A stretch of 64,000 nucleotides of DNA. Source: Pseudomonas sp. DC1.2 (GTDB lineage Bacteria; Pseudomonadota; Gammaproteobacteria; Pseudomonadales; Pseudomonadaceae). The DNA lies in contig NZ_CP133782.1 of assembly GCF_034351645.1 (NCBI RefSeq), positions 3,477,001 to 3,541,000 of the forward strand, read 5' to 3'. This document shows, in pieces, positions 1-9,324 of this stretch (within the stretch, counting starts at the first letter, position 1; the number at the start of each line of letters is the position of its first letter). The position numbers and the translations under genes were made by a program. The notes under the pieces are model-generated. The model had not been told where the DNA came from and ran no database searches. It saw only the letters and a program-made list of their open reading frames with translations.

Positions 1-1
1 T

Positions 2-3000
2 TGGTCTCGAGGCACTCAGGCGTTGTTTGGCTTTGACCCAAAGCAACCACTGCCGGCCGACCTCGAATACCTCGATCTGCTGCCTCAGGAGGACCGGGCA
101 AAAACTATCCGCGCCTTCAACGCGGTCATTGCCGGCGCGCCCCTGGAACAGGCGATGCACCACCGCATTCGCTGGCCCGACGGCAGCCTGCATTGGCTAG
201 AGGTCAACGGCAGCCTTCTGCCGGATCAGCACGGTCGGCCAAGGATGATCGGAGTTATTCGCGAGATCACTCATCAGCGCCAGCGCGAACAAGCCCTGAG
301 CAGCTCGGAAAAACGCTTTGCCACGCTGTTTCACCTGAGCCCGAACATGGTGCTCCTGACCCGCCAGGAAGACGGTCTGATCAGCGAGGCCAATCAATAT
401 TTCGAAAGTCTGTTCGGCTGGCCGGTGCAAAACGCGATTGGTCGTACCACCCTGGAGCTGGGTCTCTGGGTTCATCCTGAGCAGCGTAAAACACTGATCA
501 AAGCCACTAAAGCCAAGGGCGAGGTGGTTAGCATGGAAGTGCAGTTTCGCGCCAGCAATGGCCAGGTTCACGATGGCATCCTCAGCGCGCAAAAAGTCGA
601 GCTGGAGGGCCAGCCTTACTTGCTGAGTACGTTCCTCGACACCACCGAACGCAAAGCCGCCGAACACGCCCTGAAAGACAGCCAGGAGCGCCTTGACCTG
701 GCGCTGGACTCGGCGCAATTAGGCACTTGGGACTGGCACATTCCCAGCGGCATGCTCTACGGCTCAGCGCGCGCGGCACAACTGCACGGGCTGGAGCCCA
801 AACCCTTCCATGAGTCGTTTGATGAGTTTTTTGAAGGGGTGCCGGGCGAAGAACGGGACAACATGCGCAATGCCTACCGCAGCCTGCGCGAAGGGCCGGC
901 CGGCAATTACCAACTGACCTATCGCGTCCAACTGCCGGATGGCAGCTCACGCTACTTGGAAAGCCGCGCCCGGCTCTACCGCGACGAACAAGGCAACCCC
1001 CTGCGCATGGCCGGCACCTTGCTCGACATCACCGATCAGGTGGAGCGCGAGCAACGGCTGGTGGCCTCGGAAGAAAAATTCGCCACACTGTTCCAGGTCA
1101 GCCCCGACCCCATCTGTGTAACGCGCCAGGACACCGGTCGATTCATCGAAATCAACTCAGCCTTCACCCAGACCTTCGGCTGGAGCATCGCCGACGTGAG
1201 TGGCCGCAGCGCCGATGAAATCGGCTTGTGGGAGGCGTCGGCAAAAAGTCTGCAACGGATCGAACAGGTCATTCGCGAACAGGGCCTGAACAATGTGGCC
1301 ATTCTTGTCCAGCACAAAAACGGCCAGCCCCTGACCTGCGTGATCTCCAGCCACCAGATCAAGGTCGGCAACCAGCCCTGCGTCGTCACCACCCTGCGCG
1401 ACATCACGCAACAGCAACGTTCGGAAGCGGCGCTCAAGGCCAGCGAAGAGAAGTTCGCCAAGGCGTTTCACTCCAGTCCTGATGCCATCACCATTACCGA
1501 GCGCGATACCGGGCGTTATCTGGAGGTCAACGATGGTTTCTGTCGTTTGACCGGCCATCGCGCCGAAGATGTGCTCGGTAAAACGGTGTACCAGGTCGGC
1601 ATCTGGGCCGAGGAGAAACAGCGCTCGGCGCTGCTGGCCGAGATACAGATCAAAGGCCGGGTGCATCACCTGGAAATGCTCGGACGCAATAAACGTGGTG
1701 ACCTGCTGACCGTTGAAGTCTCGGTGGAGCCCATCACCCTGAACGAAACCGCCTGCCTGCTGATGACTGCCCGAGACGTCAGCTTGCTGAAAAATGCCGA
1801 GGCACAAATCCGCCACCTGGCTTACCACGACCCGCTGACCAACCTGCCCAATCGCGCACTGTTGATGGATCGCCTGAGCCAGCAAATTGCGCTGCTCAAG
1901 CGCCACAACCTGCGCGGCGCCCTACTGTTTCTTGACCTTGATCACTTCAAACACATCAACGACTCCCTCGGCCACCCGGTGGGCGATACGGTATTGAAAA
2001 TCATCACTGCGCGGCTCGAGGCCAGCGTGCGCATGGAAGACACTGTCGCGCGGCTGGGTGGCGATGAGTTCGTGGTGCTGCTCAGTGGCCTGGAAGGCTC
2101 ACGCGTTGAAGTCAGCAATCAGGTCCGAGAGTTGGCCGACACGTTGCGTGAACTGCTCTCCGAGCCGATGTTCCTCGACGGCCAGCGCCTGCAAGTGACC
2201 CCAAGCATCGGCATCGCCCTGATCCCCGACCACGGTTCGACCCCAACCGATCTGCTCAAACGCGCGGACATTGCACTTTATCGAGCCAAGGATTCGGGGC
2301 GTAACACCACACAGATGTATCACAACACCATGCAGAAGGCGGCGAGCGAACGCCTGCGCATGGAGAACGACTTGCGCCTGGCGCTTGCCAGGGGTGAGTT
2401 CAGCGTCCACTACCAGCCTCAAGTGGATGCGCGCGGCAACCGGATCATCGGCGCCGAGGCGCTGGTGCGCTGGAACCACCCGGAGCTGGGGGCGCAATCG
2501 CCCACCGAGTTCATCAAGGTACTGGAAGACAGCGGGCTGATTCTGGAAGTGGGCACCTGGATCCTCGATGAAGCCTGCAAGGCTTTCAAGCACCTGATCG
2601 CCAACCACCGGATCGATCCGCTTACGTTCAGCCTGTGCGTCAACATCAGTCCACGGCAGTTCCGGCAAAATGACTTCGTTGAACGCATCGAACACAGCCT
2701 CAGCAGCCATGGCCTGCCCTACTCGTTACTCAAGCTGGAAATTACCGAGGGCATCGTGATCCAGAACCTGGAAGACACCATCAACAAAATGCGTCGCCTG
2801 AAAAAACTCGGCATCAGCTTTGCGATGGACGACTTCGGCACCGGGTACTCCTCGCTGACCTACCTCAAGCGCCTGCCCGTGGACACGCTGAAAATCGACC
2901 AGTCGTTCATCCGCGACGCCACCACAGACCCGAACGACGCCGAAATCATCCGCGCTATCGTGGCCATGGCGCGCAGCTTGGCACTGGTGGTGATTGCCGA

Positions 3001-3118
3001 GGGTGTCGAGACGCCGGAGCAACTGGCATTTTTGCAAGGGCTCGGTTGCCATTTGTATCAAGGGTACCTGCACAGCCGTCCGTTGCCGCTGGAGGCGTTT
3101 GAGCAGTTGTTCAAATAA
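2..3118 (+). CDS. Multi-PAS GGDEF/EAL cyclic-di-GMP protein (5' truncated by window)
   Basis: This is a signalling protein predicted to make and/or degrade cyclic di-GMP. The reading frame is open from base 2, so the true start lies outside the window; a TTG at 23 is internal to the first PAS fold. Visible order: partial PAS (to about residue 95 from the TTG), four further PAS/PAC units (about 95-220, 225-345, 350-465, 470-590), a GGDEF domain (about 600-765, motif RLGGDEF intact) and an EAL domain (about 775-1030, motif GAEALVRW with DDFGTGYSSL downstream). Both catalytic signatures look intact, so it could be bifunctional. No membrane segment is seen in the visible part, but the N-terminus is missing. 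The stop is followed directly by a hairpin shared with ibpA. Confidence 0.93.
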   Translation, partial: WSRGTQALFGFDPKQPLPADLEYLDLLPQEDRAKTIRAFNAVIAGAPLEQAMHHRIRWPDGSLHWLEVNGSLLPDQHGRPRMIGVIREITHQRQREQALSSSEKRFATLFHLSPNMVLLTRQEDGLISEANQYFESLFGWPVQNAIGRTTLELGLWVHPEQRKTLIKATKAKGEVVSMEVQFRASNGQVHDGILSAQKVELEGQPYLLSTFLDTTERKAAEHALKDSQERLDLALDSAQLGTWDWHIPSGMLYGSARAAQLHGLEPKPFHESFDEFFEGVPGEERDNMRNAYRSLREGPAGNYQLTYRVQLPDGSSRYLESRARLYRDEQGNPLRMAGTLLDITDQVEREQRLVASEEKFATLFQVSPDPICVTRQDTGRFIEINSAFTQTFGWSIADVSGRSADEIGLWEASAKSLQRIEQVIREQGLNNVAILVQHKNGQPLTCVISSHQIKVGNQPCVVTTLRDITQQQRSEAALKASEEKFAKAFHSSPDAITITERDTGRYLEVNDGFCRLTGHRAEDVLGKTVYQVGIWAEEKQRSALLAEIQIKGRVHHLEMLGRNKRGDLLTVEVSVEPITLNETACLLMTARDVSLLKNAEAQIRHLAYHDPLTNLPNRALLMDRLSQQIALLKRHNLRGALLFLDLDHFKHINDSLGHPVGDTVLKIITARLEASVRMEDTVARLGGDEFVVLLSGLEGSRVEVSNQVRELADTLRELLSEPMFLDGQRLQVTPSIGIALIPDHGSTPTDLLKRADIALYRAKDSGRNTTQMYHNTMQKAASERLRMENDLRLALARGEFSVHYQPQVDARGNRIIGAEALVRWNHPELGAQSPTEFIKVLEDSGLILEVGTWILDEACKAFKHLIANHRIDPLTFSLCVNISPRQFRQNDFVERIEHSLSSHGLPYSLLKLEITEGIVIQNLEDTINKMRRLKKLGISFAMDDFGTGYSSLTYLKRLPVDTLKIDQSFIRDATTDPNDAEIIRAIVAMARSLALVVIAEGVETPEQLAFLQGLGCHLYQGYLHSRPLPLEAFEQLFK

Positions 3119-3129
3119 CTCGCACAAAA

Positions 3130-3150
3130 AAGGGCGCCTGTGGCGCCCTT
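3130..3150 (-). terminator. Intrinsic terminator of ibpA
   Basis: A perfect 9-bp stem (AAGGGCGCC / GGCGCCCTT) with a 3-nt loop. On the minus strand it is followed by a run of T (TTTTTTGTG), so it fits the end of ibpA. It lies between two convergent genes and may also stop the GGDEF/EAL transcript. Confidence 0.8.
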
Positions 3151-3164
3151 CTGACTGCGTTGAC

Positions 3165-3611
3165 TCAGTGCTGTAAAGCCGGCTTTTGCGCACCATTGAT
3201 CGGAATGCGTTTGGCTTTCGCCTCTTCCGGCACAACCCGCAGCAAATCGATACTCAGCAGGCCGTTACGCAGATCAGCGGCCTTGATCTCGATGTGATCG
3301 GCCAGACGGAACGACAGCTTAAAGCCCCGCTGGGCAATACCTTGGTGCAGGAAAGTCACGTCTTCGTTGACGTCACGCTTGCCACCACTGACGGTCAGTA
3401 CCCCCTTCTCAACTTGCAGCTCCAGGTCCTCCTCCTGAAAACCCGCAGCGGCGACGACAATGCGGTACTGGTCATCGCCGTGTTTTTCGACGTTATAGGG
3501 TGGGTAGCTGCTGCCAGGCTCGTTGCGCAGAGCGGTTTCGAACAGGTCGTTGAAACGGTCGAAACCTACCGAGGAACGGAACAGTGGCGCGAGGGAAAAT
3601 GCGGTGCTCAT
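3165..3611 (-). CDS. ibpA: Small heat-shock protein IbpA (Hsp20 family)
   Basis: Encodes a 148-aa alpha-crystallin-type holdase chaperone that binds unfolding proteins during heat shock and hands them to the DnaK/ClpB system. The N-terminus (FRSSVGFDRFNDLFE) and the crystallin core from PYNVEK through ELQVEKGVLTVSG to the GLL-I-L stretch are typical of IbpA, and the length is normal. The start at 3611 is set by AGGAG 10 nt upstream. Regulation is readable: a sigma-32 type promoter at 3684-3713 and a ROSE-like leader hairpin that covers the ribosome-binding site. Confidence 0.93.
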   Translation of the reverse strand: MSTAFSLAPLFRSSVGFDRFNDLFETALRNEPGSSYPPYNVEKHGDDQYRIVVAAAGFQEEDLELQVEKGVLTVSGGKRDVNEDVTFLHQGIAQRGFKLSFRLADHIEIKAADLRNGLLSIDLLRVVPEEAKAKRIPINGAQKPALQH

Positions 3612-3642
3612 GGTTCAAATCTCCTGAAAAAAATCAGCAAGG
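3612..3642 (-). promoter_or_regulatory. ROSE-type RNA thermometer in the ibpA leader
   Basis: Just upstream of the ibpA start the transcript carries TTGCT (3636-3640), then a U-rich loop and AGGAG (3621-3625). U-U-(G)-C-U can pair with A-G-G-A leaving the G unpaired, which is the hallmark of ROSE thermometers; CTGA/TCAG extends the stem. ROSE elements are established in ibpA leaders of other pseudomonads. Pairing was judged by eye, not computed. Confidence 0.7.
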
Positions 3643-3683
3643 TTTTGTGTCTCCGCGACCCGAATTCGGCATCGCGCAATCCC

Positions 3684-3713
3684 TAGATAGGGACCTCTGA
3701 TTACTTTTCAAGG
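3684..3713 (-). promoter_or_regulatory. Sigma-32 (RpoH) promoter of ibpA
   Basis: On the minus strand, CTTGAAA and CCCTATCT are separated by 13 nt, close to the RpoH consensus CTTGAA ... CCCCATnT. Transcription would start about 60 nt before the ibpA start codon, leaving room for the thermometer hairpin. Confidence 0.75.
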
Positions 3714-3732
3714 GATTATTTCGAGATTTTTT

Positions 3733-4692
3733 TCAGGCTGCCTCAACCACCGGCAAACCCAACAAACGCGAGACCTGATCCAGTTCGGTCTCGCGCCTTA
3801 GAACGGTAAACAACGCAACTGCTTCGGGATAATTACGGGTCAGCATCGCCAGCCACTGCTTCAATCGACCCGGCGATTGGCGTGGTGTCATCTGCGCCTT
3901 GGCTTGCAGCCAGAAGTCTTGAATCAGCGGCAACAACTCAGCCCACGTCATTTCCACGACGTCGTGACCGGCCCGCGCCGCCGCGATTTGCCGCGCTAGA
4001 TCAGGACGCGATACCAATCCACGACCGAGCATGATGTCTTCCACGCCACTGATTTCACGGCAGCGGCGCCAGTCTTCAACGCTCCAGATGTCGCCATTGG
4101 CGAACACCGGGACCTTGACTACCTCCTGCACCCGTGGAATCCACTCCCAATGCGCCGGCGGTTTATAACCATCGGTCTTGGTTCGGGCATGCACCACGAT
4201 ATGTGCAGCGCCGCCCTCGGCCAATGCAGTAGCGCAGACCAGTGCGCCGTCCGGACTGTCGAAACCCAGGCGCATTTTGGCCGTCACCGGAATGTGCGCA
4301 GGGACAGCCCGTCGCACGTGCTCAACGATTTCATTGAGCAGCTCAGGCTCTTTGAGCAGGACCGCGCCGCCGCGAGACTTATTGACGGTCTTCGCCGGGC
4401 ATCCGAAGTTCAGGTCGATGACTTCAGAACCCAATTCGCAGGCCAGCGCGGCGTTTTCCGCCAGGCACACGGGGTCTGAGCCGAGCAATTGCACGCGCAG
4501 CGGCACGCCGGAGGCGGTACGGGCGCCGTGCAGCAGTTCAGGACCGAATTTGTGGAAATAGGCCGGAGTGAGCAACTGATCGTTGATACGAATGAACTCA
4601 GTCACGCACCAATCAATCCCGCCAACACGGGTCAGCACGTCGCGCAGGATGTTGTCGACCAACCCCTCCATGGGCGCCAAGGCAATTTGCAT
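3733..4692 (-). CDS. dusC: tRNA-dihydrouridine(16) synthase DusC
   Basis: An FMN-dependent enzyme reducing a uridine in the tRNA D-loop. The N-terminal [12 protein letters not shown] is the Dus flavin-binding start, [18 protein letters not shown] holds the conserved catalytic cysteine, and HARTKTDGY plus VFANGDIWS are further FMN/tRNA contacts of the DusC subgroup. I place the start at the internal Met (319 aa), directly before the conserved sequence; a Met five codons upstream (4707) is possible. It lies between ibpA and a thioesterase on the same strand with no visible coupling. Confidence 0.92.
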   Translation of the reverse strand: MQIALAPMEGLVDNILRDVLTRVGGIDWCVTEFIRINDQLLTPAYFHKFGPELLHGARTASGVPLRVQLLGSDPVCLAENAALACELGSEVIDLNFGCPAKTVNKSRGGAVLLKEPELLNEIVEHVRRAVPAHIPVTAKMRLGFDSPDGALVCATALAEGGAAHIVVHARTKTDGYKPPAHWEWIPRVQEVVKVPVFANGDIWSVEDWRRCREISGVEDIMLGRGLVSRPDLARQIAAARAGHDVVEMTWAELLPLIQDFWLQAKAQMTPRQSPGRLKQWLAMLTRNYPEAVALFTVLRRETELDQVSRLLGLPVVEAA

Positions 4693-4837
4693 GAAAAACA
4701 CACTCAACGAAAAACGTGCGGCAGTTTACTGGATTGCGCAGCAAACCGCAGATCCCTTGTGAGAGCGAGCGTGCTGGTGGACACGACTGGTGAAGAACAG
4801 CGCGCTGTCATTCATCGCGAGCAGACGCGCGCCGACC

Positions 4838-5287
4838 TTAAATTTCGGTGGTATCGGAGGCTCTTAACGCCGGGCCATAGCCCTCGATAAACTCCGCTGG
4901 CATGCGCTTGGGCTTGCCGCTGGACAATTCGATGCAGACGAAGGTGGTTTGGGCTCGCAACAACGTGGTGTTGTCACTGGGGCGGATCAGTTGAAAATGC
5001 CGGGTCATTTTCAAGCGCTGGTCCCAATCGACGATCCAGGTCGCCAATTGCAACTCGTCGCCCTCATAAGCCGCGGCCAGGTAATCGATTTCGTGCCGCA
5101 CCACCGCCATCGCTCGGTCCAGCCGCCGGTACTCGACCAGGTCCAGCCCCAGCCGTTGCGAGTGGCGCCAGGCACAGCGTTCGAGCCAGGCGACATACAC
5201 GGCATTATTGGCGTGGCCCAGCCCGTCGATGTCCTCGGCGCCGACTTCCAGATCAATGATAAATGGCGTTGCCCGATCCCAGCCCAT
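4838..5287 (-). CDS. Acyl-CoA thioesterase, YbgC/4HBT hot-dog family
   Basis: A 149-aa single hot-dog domain. The segment DIDGLGHANNAVYVAWLER matches the 4-hydroxybenzoyl-CoA thioesterase/YbgC signature, in which the Asp is catalytic. Members hydrolyse short- or medium-chain acyl-CoA thioesters in the cytoplasm; the substrate here cannot be read from sequence. The gene stands 48 nt downstream of the hydrolase at 5336 on the same strand, so co-transcription is possible. Confidence 0.85.
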   Translation of the reverse strand: MGWDRATPFIIDLEVGAEDIDGLGHANNAVYVAWLERCAWRHSQRLGLDLVEYRRLDRAMAVVRHEIDYLAAAYEGDELQLATWIVDWDQRLKMTRHFQLIRPSDNTTLLRAQTTFVCIELSSGKPKRMPAEFIEGYGPALRASDTTEI

Positions 5288-5335
5288 GCCTCACTCCCGG
5301 TCAGATAAATTCAACCGGCGCAGTGTAACGGATGC

Positions 5336-6169
5336 TCAGGCCGATTGGTGCGCGTGGAGACTGCGGGCGGACAGCAGCGATAACACACCGTCAATCACCC
5401 GCGGGTCCGCAAGCACACGCTGATGTCCACCCTCATCCACACGCAGCAGACGGCTGTCGAACCAGGCCTCATGAATGGCCTGCGACTCCTTGACCGAGAC
5501 GAAAGTATCGTCTTCGGCATGCACGACCAAGCCTGGTATATCGAGCTGATAGTGCGCGACATCAAGGGCTGAGGCACGCATGCCGACGTCGTGCTCGACC
5601 AGACGGATAAACGCCGATCGCGCTCTGGGCGGCAACCCCATGTAGCGTGCAAAACCGCGCAGCACCCCGAGAATCCGGGCCGGGGCGGCGATTGTGACCA
5701 GGGTTTCCGTGCGTAGCCCTAACTGAACCGCGAGCATGGCGCTGGCGCCACCCATGGAGTGACCGATAACCGATTGCAGTGGCGGCAGCTCGGCCGCGGC
5801 TTCCAGCATGGCCCGAGCAAATAACACGACATTTGCCTCGCGACCCGGAGAACGACCGTGTGCCGGGCCGTCTAGCGCAACCACGGTATAACCGGCCTCG
5901 ATCAGCGCCTGGATCAGTGCGGCAAACTGCGTGGGCCGGCCTTCCCATCCGTGCATCAGTAACACAGCCGGCCCCTGCCCCCAGCGCAGGGCAGACAGGC
6001 CGAAGCGCAGGGTAATTCGCTCGGATGACGCCAGCAGCGGCAGCTCCCAGTCCCTTGGGGGCAACTCACGGGGCGTCATGAACAGCACGCGCATGTTGCT
6101 CGCCACCCGTTTCGGTGCGAGCCAGCCCAAAGTGCCATTCACGCCACGAACCCAGCTCAACGCGTTCAT
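5336..6169 (-). CDS. Alpha/beta-hydrolase fold protein
   Basis: A 277-aa alpha/beta hydrolase. The nucleophile elbow is GHSMGGASA, the oxyanion region VLLMHGWEGRP, and the catalytic acid and histidine are probably in HAEDDTFVS and EGGHQRVL. The start at 6169 has GGGAGA upstream. It lies 30 nt downstream of the TetR-type regulator on the same strand, so the two are probably one operon. The substrate is unknown; esterase or lipase activity is the usual guess for this group. Confidence 0.85.
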   Translation of the reverse strand: MNALSWVRGVNGTLGWLAPKRVASNMRVLFMTPRELPPRDWELPLLASSERITLRFGLSALRWGQGPAVLLMHGWEGRPTQFAALIQALIEAGYTVVALDGPAHGRSPGREANVVLFARAMLEAAAELPPLQSVIGHSMGGASAMLAVQLGLRTETLVTIAAPARILGVLRGFARYMGLPPRARSAFIRLVEHDVGMRASALDVAHYQLDIPGLVVHAEDDTFVSVKESQAIHEAWFDSRLLRVDEGGHQRVLADPRVIDGVLSLLSARSLHAHQSA

Positions 6170-6199
6170 TGCTCATCTCCCAAGGCTGATACCTTCAGA

Positions 6200-6739
6200 T
6201 CACAACACTGCCGACTTGGCAGCACGCAGCAGTCGATCGGACAACTCACCCGTTCCCAGAGCTCGCGCCAGCGCCAAACCACCGATCATCAAGGCCAGAT
6301 CGGCCAGCGCTTTATCGGTATCTTCAGGGCTCGCAGCCAACTGCGCGACCATCAATTCCACGTGCTCATTCAAGGCCTCGCGAAACGTCTCGGGCAGACG
6401 CCCAAGCTCACCGATCGACGCCGGGATCGGGCACGCGTGCTCGGAGGAATCGCGGTGCTTGCGCGACAAGTAGAACGCAGCCACCAAGGCCCGACGCTCT
6501 TCGCCGGCCAGCTCGGCGTCCATGTCGGCGATCATGCCGCGGCGCTGACTGAGCAATTGCTTGAACGCTTCCAGCATCAACGCATCCTTGCTGTCGAAGT
6601 GGGCATAAAAACCGCCGACGGTCAGGCCGGCGGCGCCCATGACTTCGCCCACGCTCGGATCGGCCGGGCCGCGCTGGATCAGGGCAGCGCTGGCAGCCTT
6701 GAGGATGCGTTCGCGGGTTTGGGCTTTTTTATCGTTCAT
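6200..6739 (-). CDS. TetR-family transcriptional regulator
   Basis: A 179-aa repressor-type protein with an N-terminal helix-turn-helix (about residues 8-55; VGEVMGAAGLTVGGFYAHF is the recognition region) and a variable ligand-binding C-terminus. I chose the ATG at 6739 over the GTG two codons earlier because GGAGG lies 5 nt before it. It probably controls itself and the downstream hydrolase; an imperfect AT-rich palindrome at 6765-6785 is a candidate operator. The ligand is unknown. Confidence 0.88.
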   Translation of the reverse strand: MNDKKAQTRERILKAASAALIQRGPADPSVGEVMGAAGLTVGGFYAHFDSKDALMLEAFKQLLSQRRGMIADMDAELAGEERRALVAAFYLSRKHRDSSEHACPIPASIGELGRLPETFREALNEHVELMVAQLAASPEDTDKALADLALMIGGLALARALGTGELSDRLLRAAKSAVL

Positions 6740-6764
6740 CGTCACCTCCGAATATTACGACTGG

Positions 6765-6785
6765 AATATTATTCGCATAATAATT
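6765..6785. promoter_or_regulatory. Candidate operator/promoter of the TetR-type gene
   Basis: AATATTAT-TCGC-ATAATAATT is an imperfect palindrome 26 nt upstream of the regulator start, and a TAATAT -10-like hexamer lies beside it on the minus strand. Its location fits autorepression. Evidence is positional only. Confidence 0.4.
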
Positions 6786-6860
6786 TTCCGCAAGCGGGGG
6801 TTATGACCGCCGGTCAGAAGAACAGCTACGAGAAAAAGGAGGATTGGCTGAACGCCAGAC

Positions 6861-6895
6861 AAACAAAAGGGCCATTCAATAATTGAATGACCCTT
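6861..6895 (-). terminator. Terminator of the tRNA Glu/Ala operon
   Basis: Reading the minus strand after the last tRNA-Glu: an AAGGGTCATTCAA arm, 3-nt loop, TTGAATGGCCCTT arm, then TTTGTTT. One mismatch in a 13-bp stem followed by a T run is a standard intrinsic terminator. Confidence 0.8.
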
Positions 6896-6920
6896 ATAAA
6901 TCCCGCAGAGCGGGTAATCG

Positions 6921-6996
6921 TGGCGTCCCCTAGGGGACTCGAACCCCTGTTACCGCCGTGAAAGGGCGGTGTCCTAGGCCACTAGACGAAGGGGAC
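6921..6996 (-). tRNA. tRNA-Glu (anticodon TTC)
   Basis: A 76-nt gene with encoded CCA. The acceptor stem GTCCCCT/AGGGGAC, the anticodon loop CTTTCAC within a CCGCC/GGCGG stem, and GGTTCGAGTCC in the T-arm are all readable on the minus strand. It is the last gene of the four-tRNA array and almost identical to the copy at 7203. Confidence 0.97.
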
Positions 6997-7074
6997 ACAA
7001 ACCTTCTATACAACTGACCAACATTAAATGTTGATCGCTTCAAGGCCGGTGTGGCCAGACCTTGAACTGTAAAT

Positions 7075-7150
7075 TGGTGGAGCTAAACGGGATCGAACCG
7101 TTGACCTCCTGCATGCCATGCAGGCGCTCTCCCAGCTGAGCTATAGCCCC
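7075..7150 (-). tRNA. tRNA-Ala (anticodon GGC)
   Basis: 76 nt with CCA encoded. GGGGCTA/TAGCTCC acceptor stem; CCTGC-ATGGCAT-GCAGG anticodon arm gives anticodon GGC; T-arm loop GGTTCGATCC. It sits between the two tRNA-Glu copies and is the same as the copy at 7358. Confidence 0.97.
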
Positions 7151-7202
7151 GATTTATCGCCTGGCGGCGGAGCAGCATCTTGCGACACGACTTCTGTAAA
7201 AC

Positions 7203-7278
7203 TGGCGTCCCCTAGGGGACTCGAACCCCTGTTACCGCCGTGAAAGGGCGGTGTCCTAGGCCACTAGACGAAGGGGAC
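7203..7278 (-). tRNA. tRNA-Glu (anticodon TTC), second copy
   Basis: Same sequence as the gene at 6921-6996, offset by 282 nt, with CCA encoded. It belongs to the duplicated Glu-Ala unit. Confidence 0.97.
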
Positions 7279-7357
7279 GCAAAACCTTCTATACACCTGA
7301 CCGCCACTGATTGGTGGTCGCTTCAAGGCCGGTGTGGCCAAGCCTTGAAGTGTAAAT

Positions 7358-7433
7358 TGGTGGAGCTAAACGGGATCGAACCGTTGACCTCCTGCATGCC
7401 ATGCAGGCGCTCTCCCAGCTGAGCTATAGCCCC
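7358..7433 (-). tRNA. tRNA-Ala (anticodon GGC), second copy
   Basis: Same sequence as the gene at 7075-7150, offset by 283 nt. It is the first gene of the array, about 20 nt downstream of a sigma-70 promoter with a GC-rich discriminator. Confidence 0.97.
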
Positions 7434-7454
7434 TCATCGCTGAGGACGGGGCGA

Positions 7455-7483
7455 ATCTTAATGGCGGATTGAAAAGGTGTCAA
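7455..7483 (-). promoter_or_regulatory. Sigma-70 promoter of the tRNA array
   Basis: On the minus strand TTGACA and TAAGAT are separated by exactly 17 nt, followed by a GC-rich stretch (GCCCCGTCC) before the first tRNA-Ala. A GC-rich discriminator is typical of stable-RNA promoters under stringent control. Confidence 0.8.
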
Positions 7484-7623
7484 ATTTATTTTTAACAATT
7501 TCCAAAGTTTTTTGCCGACATAACAATCACTTACCACCAAACCCCGTAAATCCGGGGTCACGCTGACCACCGTGCGCCCTACCCTGCGCCTGCTCAGTGG
7601 ACATCAAGCGTTCAACGGGATGC

Positions 7624-9105
7624 TCAGACGATAGCGCCCAACAGTTTTTCCCACTCCTTGTTTTCCTTCTTCGACACACCGCCCAGCAAGTCGAGCGCCT
7701 GACGCAGACGGAAACGGGTCAGGTCCGGACCAAGGATTTCCATCGCATCCAGCACCGAGACCGAACTGGCCTGGCCGGTAATTGCAGCGAACATCAGCGG
7801 CATAGCGTCACGCAGCTTGAGTTCCAGAGATTCCACCACTGCTTGAATAGTCGCGGTGATGCTGTCTTTTTCCCACTGACGCAGGCTTTCCAGCTTCCAC
7901 AAAATCAACTGCATCAACTGACGCACCTGATCGCCGGACAGCTTCTTGGACTCGAACAACTTGGCGTCCGGGTTCACGCCACCAGCGAAGAAGAAACCCG
8001 CCAGCGGAGCGACCTGGCTGAACGTTTCAACCCGGCCCTGCACATGCGGGGCGATCTTCATCATGTACTCAGGGTTCAATGCCCACGTCTGCAAGCGGGA
8101 CGCGAATTCCTCCACCGGCAAATCACGCAGCCACTGGCCGTTGAGCCATGACAGCTTCTCGATATCGAAAATCGGCCCGCCGAGGGACACACGCTTGAGG
8201 TCGAAGTGTTCGACCATTTCCTGCAGCGAGAACTTCTCGCGCTCGTCCGGCATCGACCATCCCATACGACCAAGGTAGTTGAGCATCGCTTCCGGCATGA
8301 AACCCATACGCTCGTAAAAGGTCACCGAGGTCGGGTTCTTGCGCTTGGACAGCTTGCTCTTGTCCGGATTACGCAACAGCGGCATGTAGCACAGCTCCGG
8401 CTGCTCCCAGCCGAAGTATTCGTAGAGCAAGATCAGTTTCGGTGCCGAGGGCAGCCACTCTTCGCCGCGCAGCACGTGAGTAATGCCCATCAGGTGGTCA
8501 TCAACAACGTTGGCCAGGAAGTAAGTCGGCAAACCGTCCGTTTTCATCAGCACTTGCATGTCCATACGATCCCACGGGATCTCGACATCGCCGCGCAGCA
8601 TGTCCGGCACCACGCAAACACCTTCGCTCGGTACTTTCATACGAATCACATGCGGCTCGCCAGCGGCCAGGCGGGAGGCCACCTCCTCCTTGGAGAGCAG
8701 CAGCGCACGGCCGTCATAACGAGGGGTTTCACCGCGCGCCATTTGCTCGGCACGCATCTGATCCAGTTCTTCACTGGTGCAGAAGCACGGGAAAGCGTGG
8801 CCCATTTCCACGAGTTGCTGGCAGTATTTCTGATAGATCTCACCGCGCTCGCTTTGACGGTAAGGGCCGTGCGGACCGCCGACATCCGGGCCTTCGCTCC
8901 ACTCGATACCCAACCAGCGCAAGGCGTCGAAGATCTGCTGTTCAGACTCGCGGGTCGAGCGCACTTGATCGGTGTCTTCGATCCGCAGGATGAACTCACC
9001 GCCGTGCTGCTTGGCAAAGCAGTAGTTGAACAATGCGATGTAAGCAGTACCTACATGGGGGTCCCCGGTAGGCGATGGCGCGATGCGAGTGCGGACGGTG
9101 GTCAT
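7624..9105 (-). CDS. gltX: Glutamyl-tRNA synthetase
   Basis: A 493-aa class I aminoacyl-tRNA synthetase charging tRNA-Glu with glutamate. The HIGH-type motif is in [16 protein letters not shown] near the N-terminus and the KMSKS-type motif is KLSKRKNP at about residue 245. Length is normal for a discriminating bacterial GluRS. Its own substrate tRNA genes lie immediately downstream on the same strand but have a separate promoter. A short GC hairpin at 7541-7558 lies in the gap. Confidence 0.97.
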   Translation of the reverse strand: MTTVRTRIAPSPTGDPHVGTAYIALFNYCFAKQHGGEFILRIEDTDQVRSTRESEQQIFDALRWLGIEWSEGPDVGGPHGPYRQSERGEIYQKYCQQLVEMGHAFPCFCTSEELDQMRAEQMARGETPRYDGRALLLSKEEVASRLAAGEPHVIRMKVPSEGVCVVPDMLRGDVEIPWDRMDMQVLMKTDGLPTYFLANVVDDHLMGITHVLRGEEWLPSAPKLILLYEYFGWEQPELCYMPLLRNPDKSKLSKRKNPTSVTFYERMGFMPEAMLNYLGRMGWSMPDEREKFSLQEMVEHFDLKRVSLGGPIFDIEKLSWLNGQWLRDLPVEEFASRLQTWALNPEYMMKIAPHVQGRVETFSQVAPLAGFFFAGGVNPDAKLFESKKLSGDQVRQLMQLILWKLESLRQWEKDSITATIQAVVESLELKLRDAMPLMFAAITGQASSVSVLDAMEILGPDLTRFRLRQALDLLGGVSKKENKEWEKLLGAIV

Positions 9106-9324
9106 GGCAAGTCTCGAAATGAAGATAAAACAAAGCGCGAATGGTAACAGGCGATACCTGCCTGGCTCCAGTCAGCAGGGCATTTAAGCCAACGTTGCGC
9201 CTACAACGCCCGTAAGCCTGGATGGATAGCCGAATATCAACCGATGGCATTTACCGTTTATCGGCTGTGTGCCAGATTCTGCTGCTGATAACTTCCCTTA
9301 CAATTTCTCGACTACAGTCTGCCC

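Larger units (their letters stand above)
6921..7433 (-). repeat. Tandem duplication of a Glu-Ala tRNA unit
   Basis: Two copies of a unit of about 282 nt. Besides the tRNA genes, the spacer after each Glu gene is shared (ACCTTCTATACA and GCTTCAAGGCCGGTGTGGCC) with scattered differences, so this is a duplicated segment and not two independent tRNA pairs. Confidence 0.9.

Noticed and set aside
7541..7558. ACCCCG/CGGGGT hairpin as gltX terminator
   Set aside because: The stem is only 6 bp and no T run follows on the minus strand, so it is mentioned but not called.
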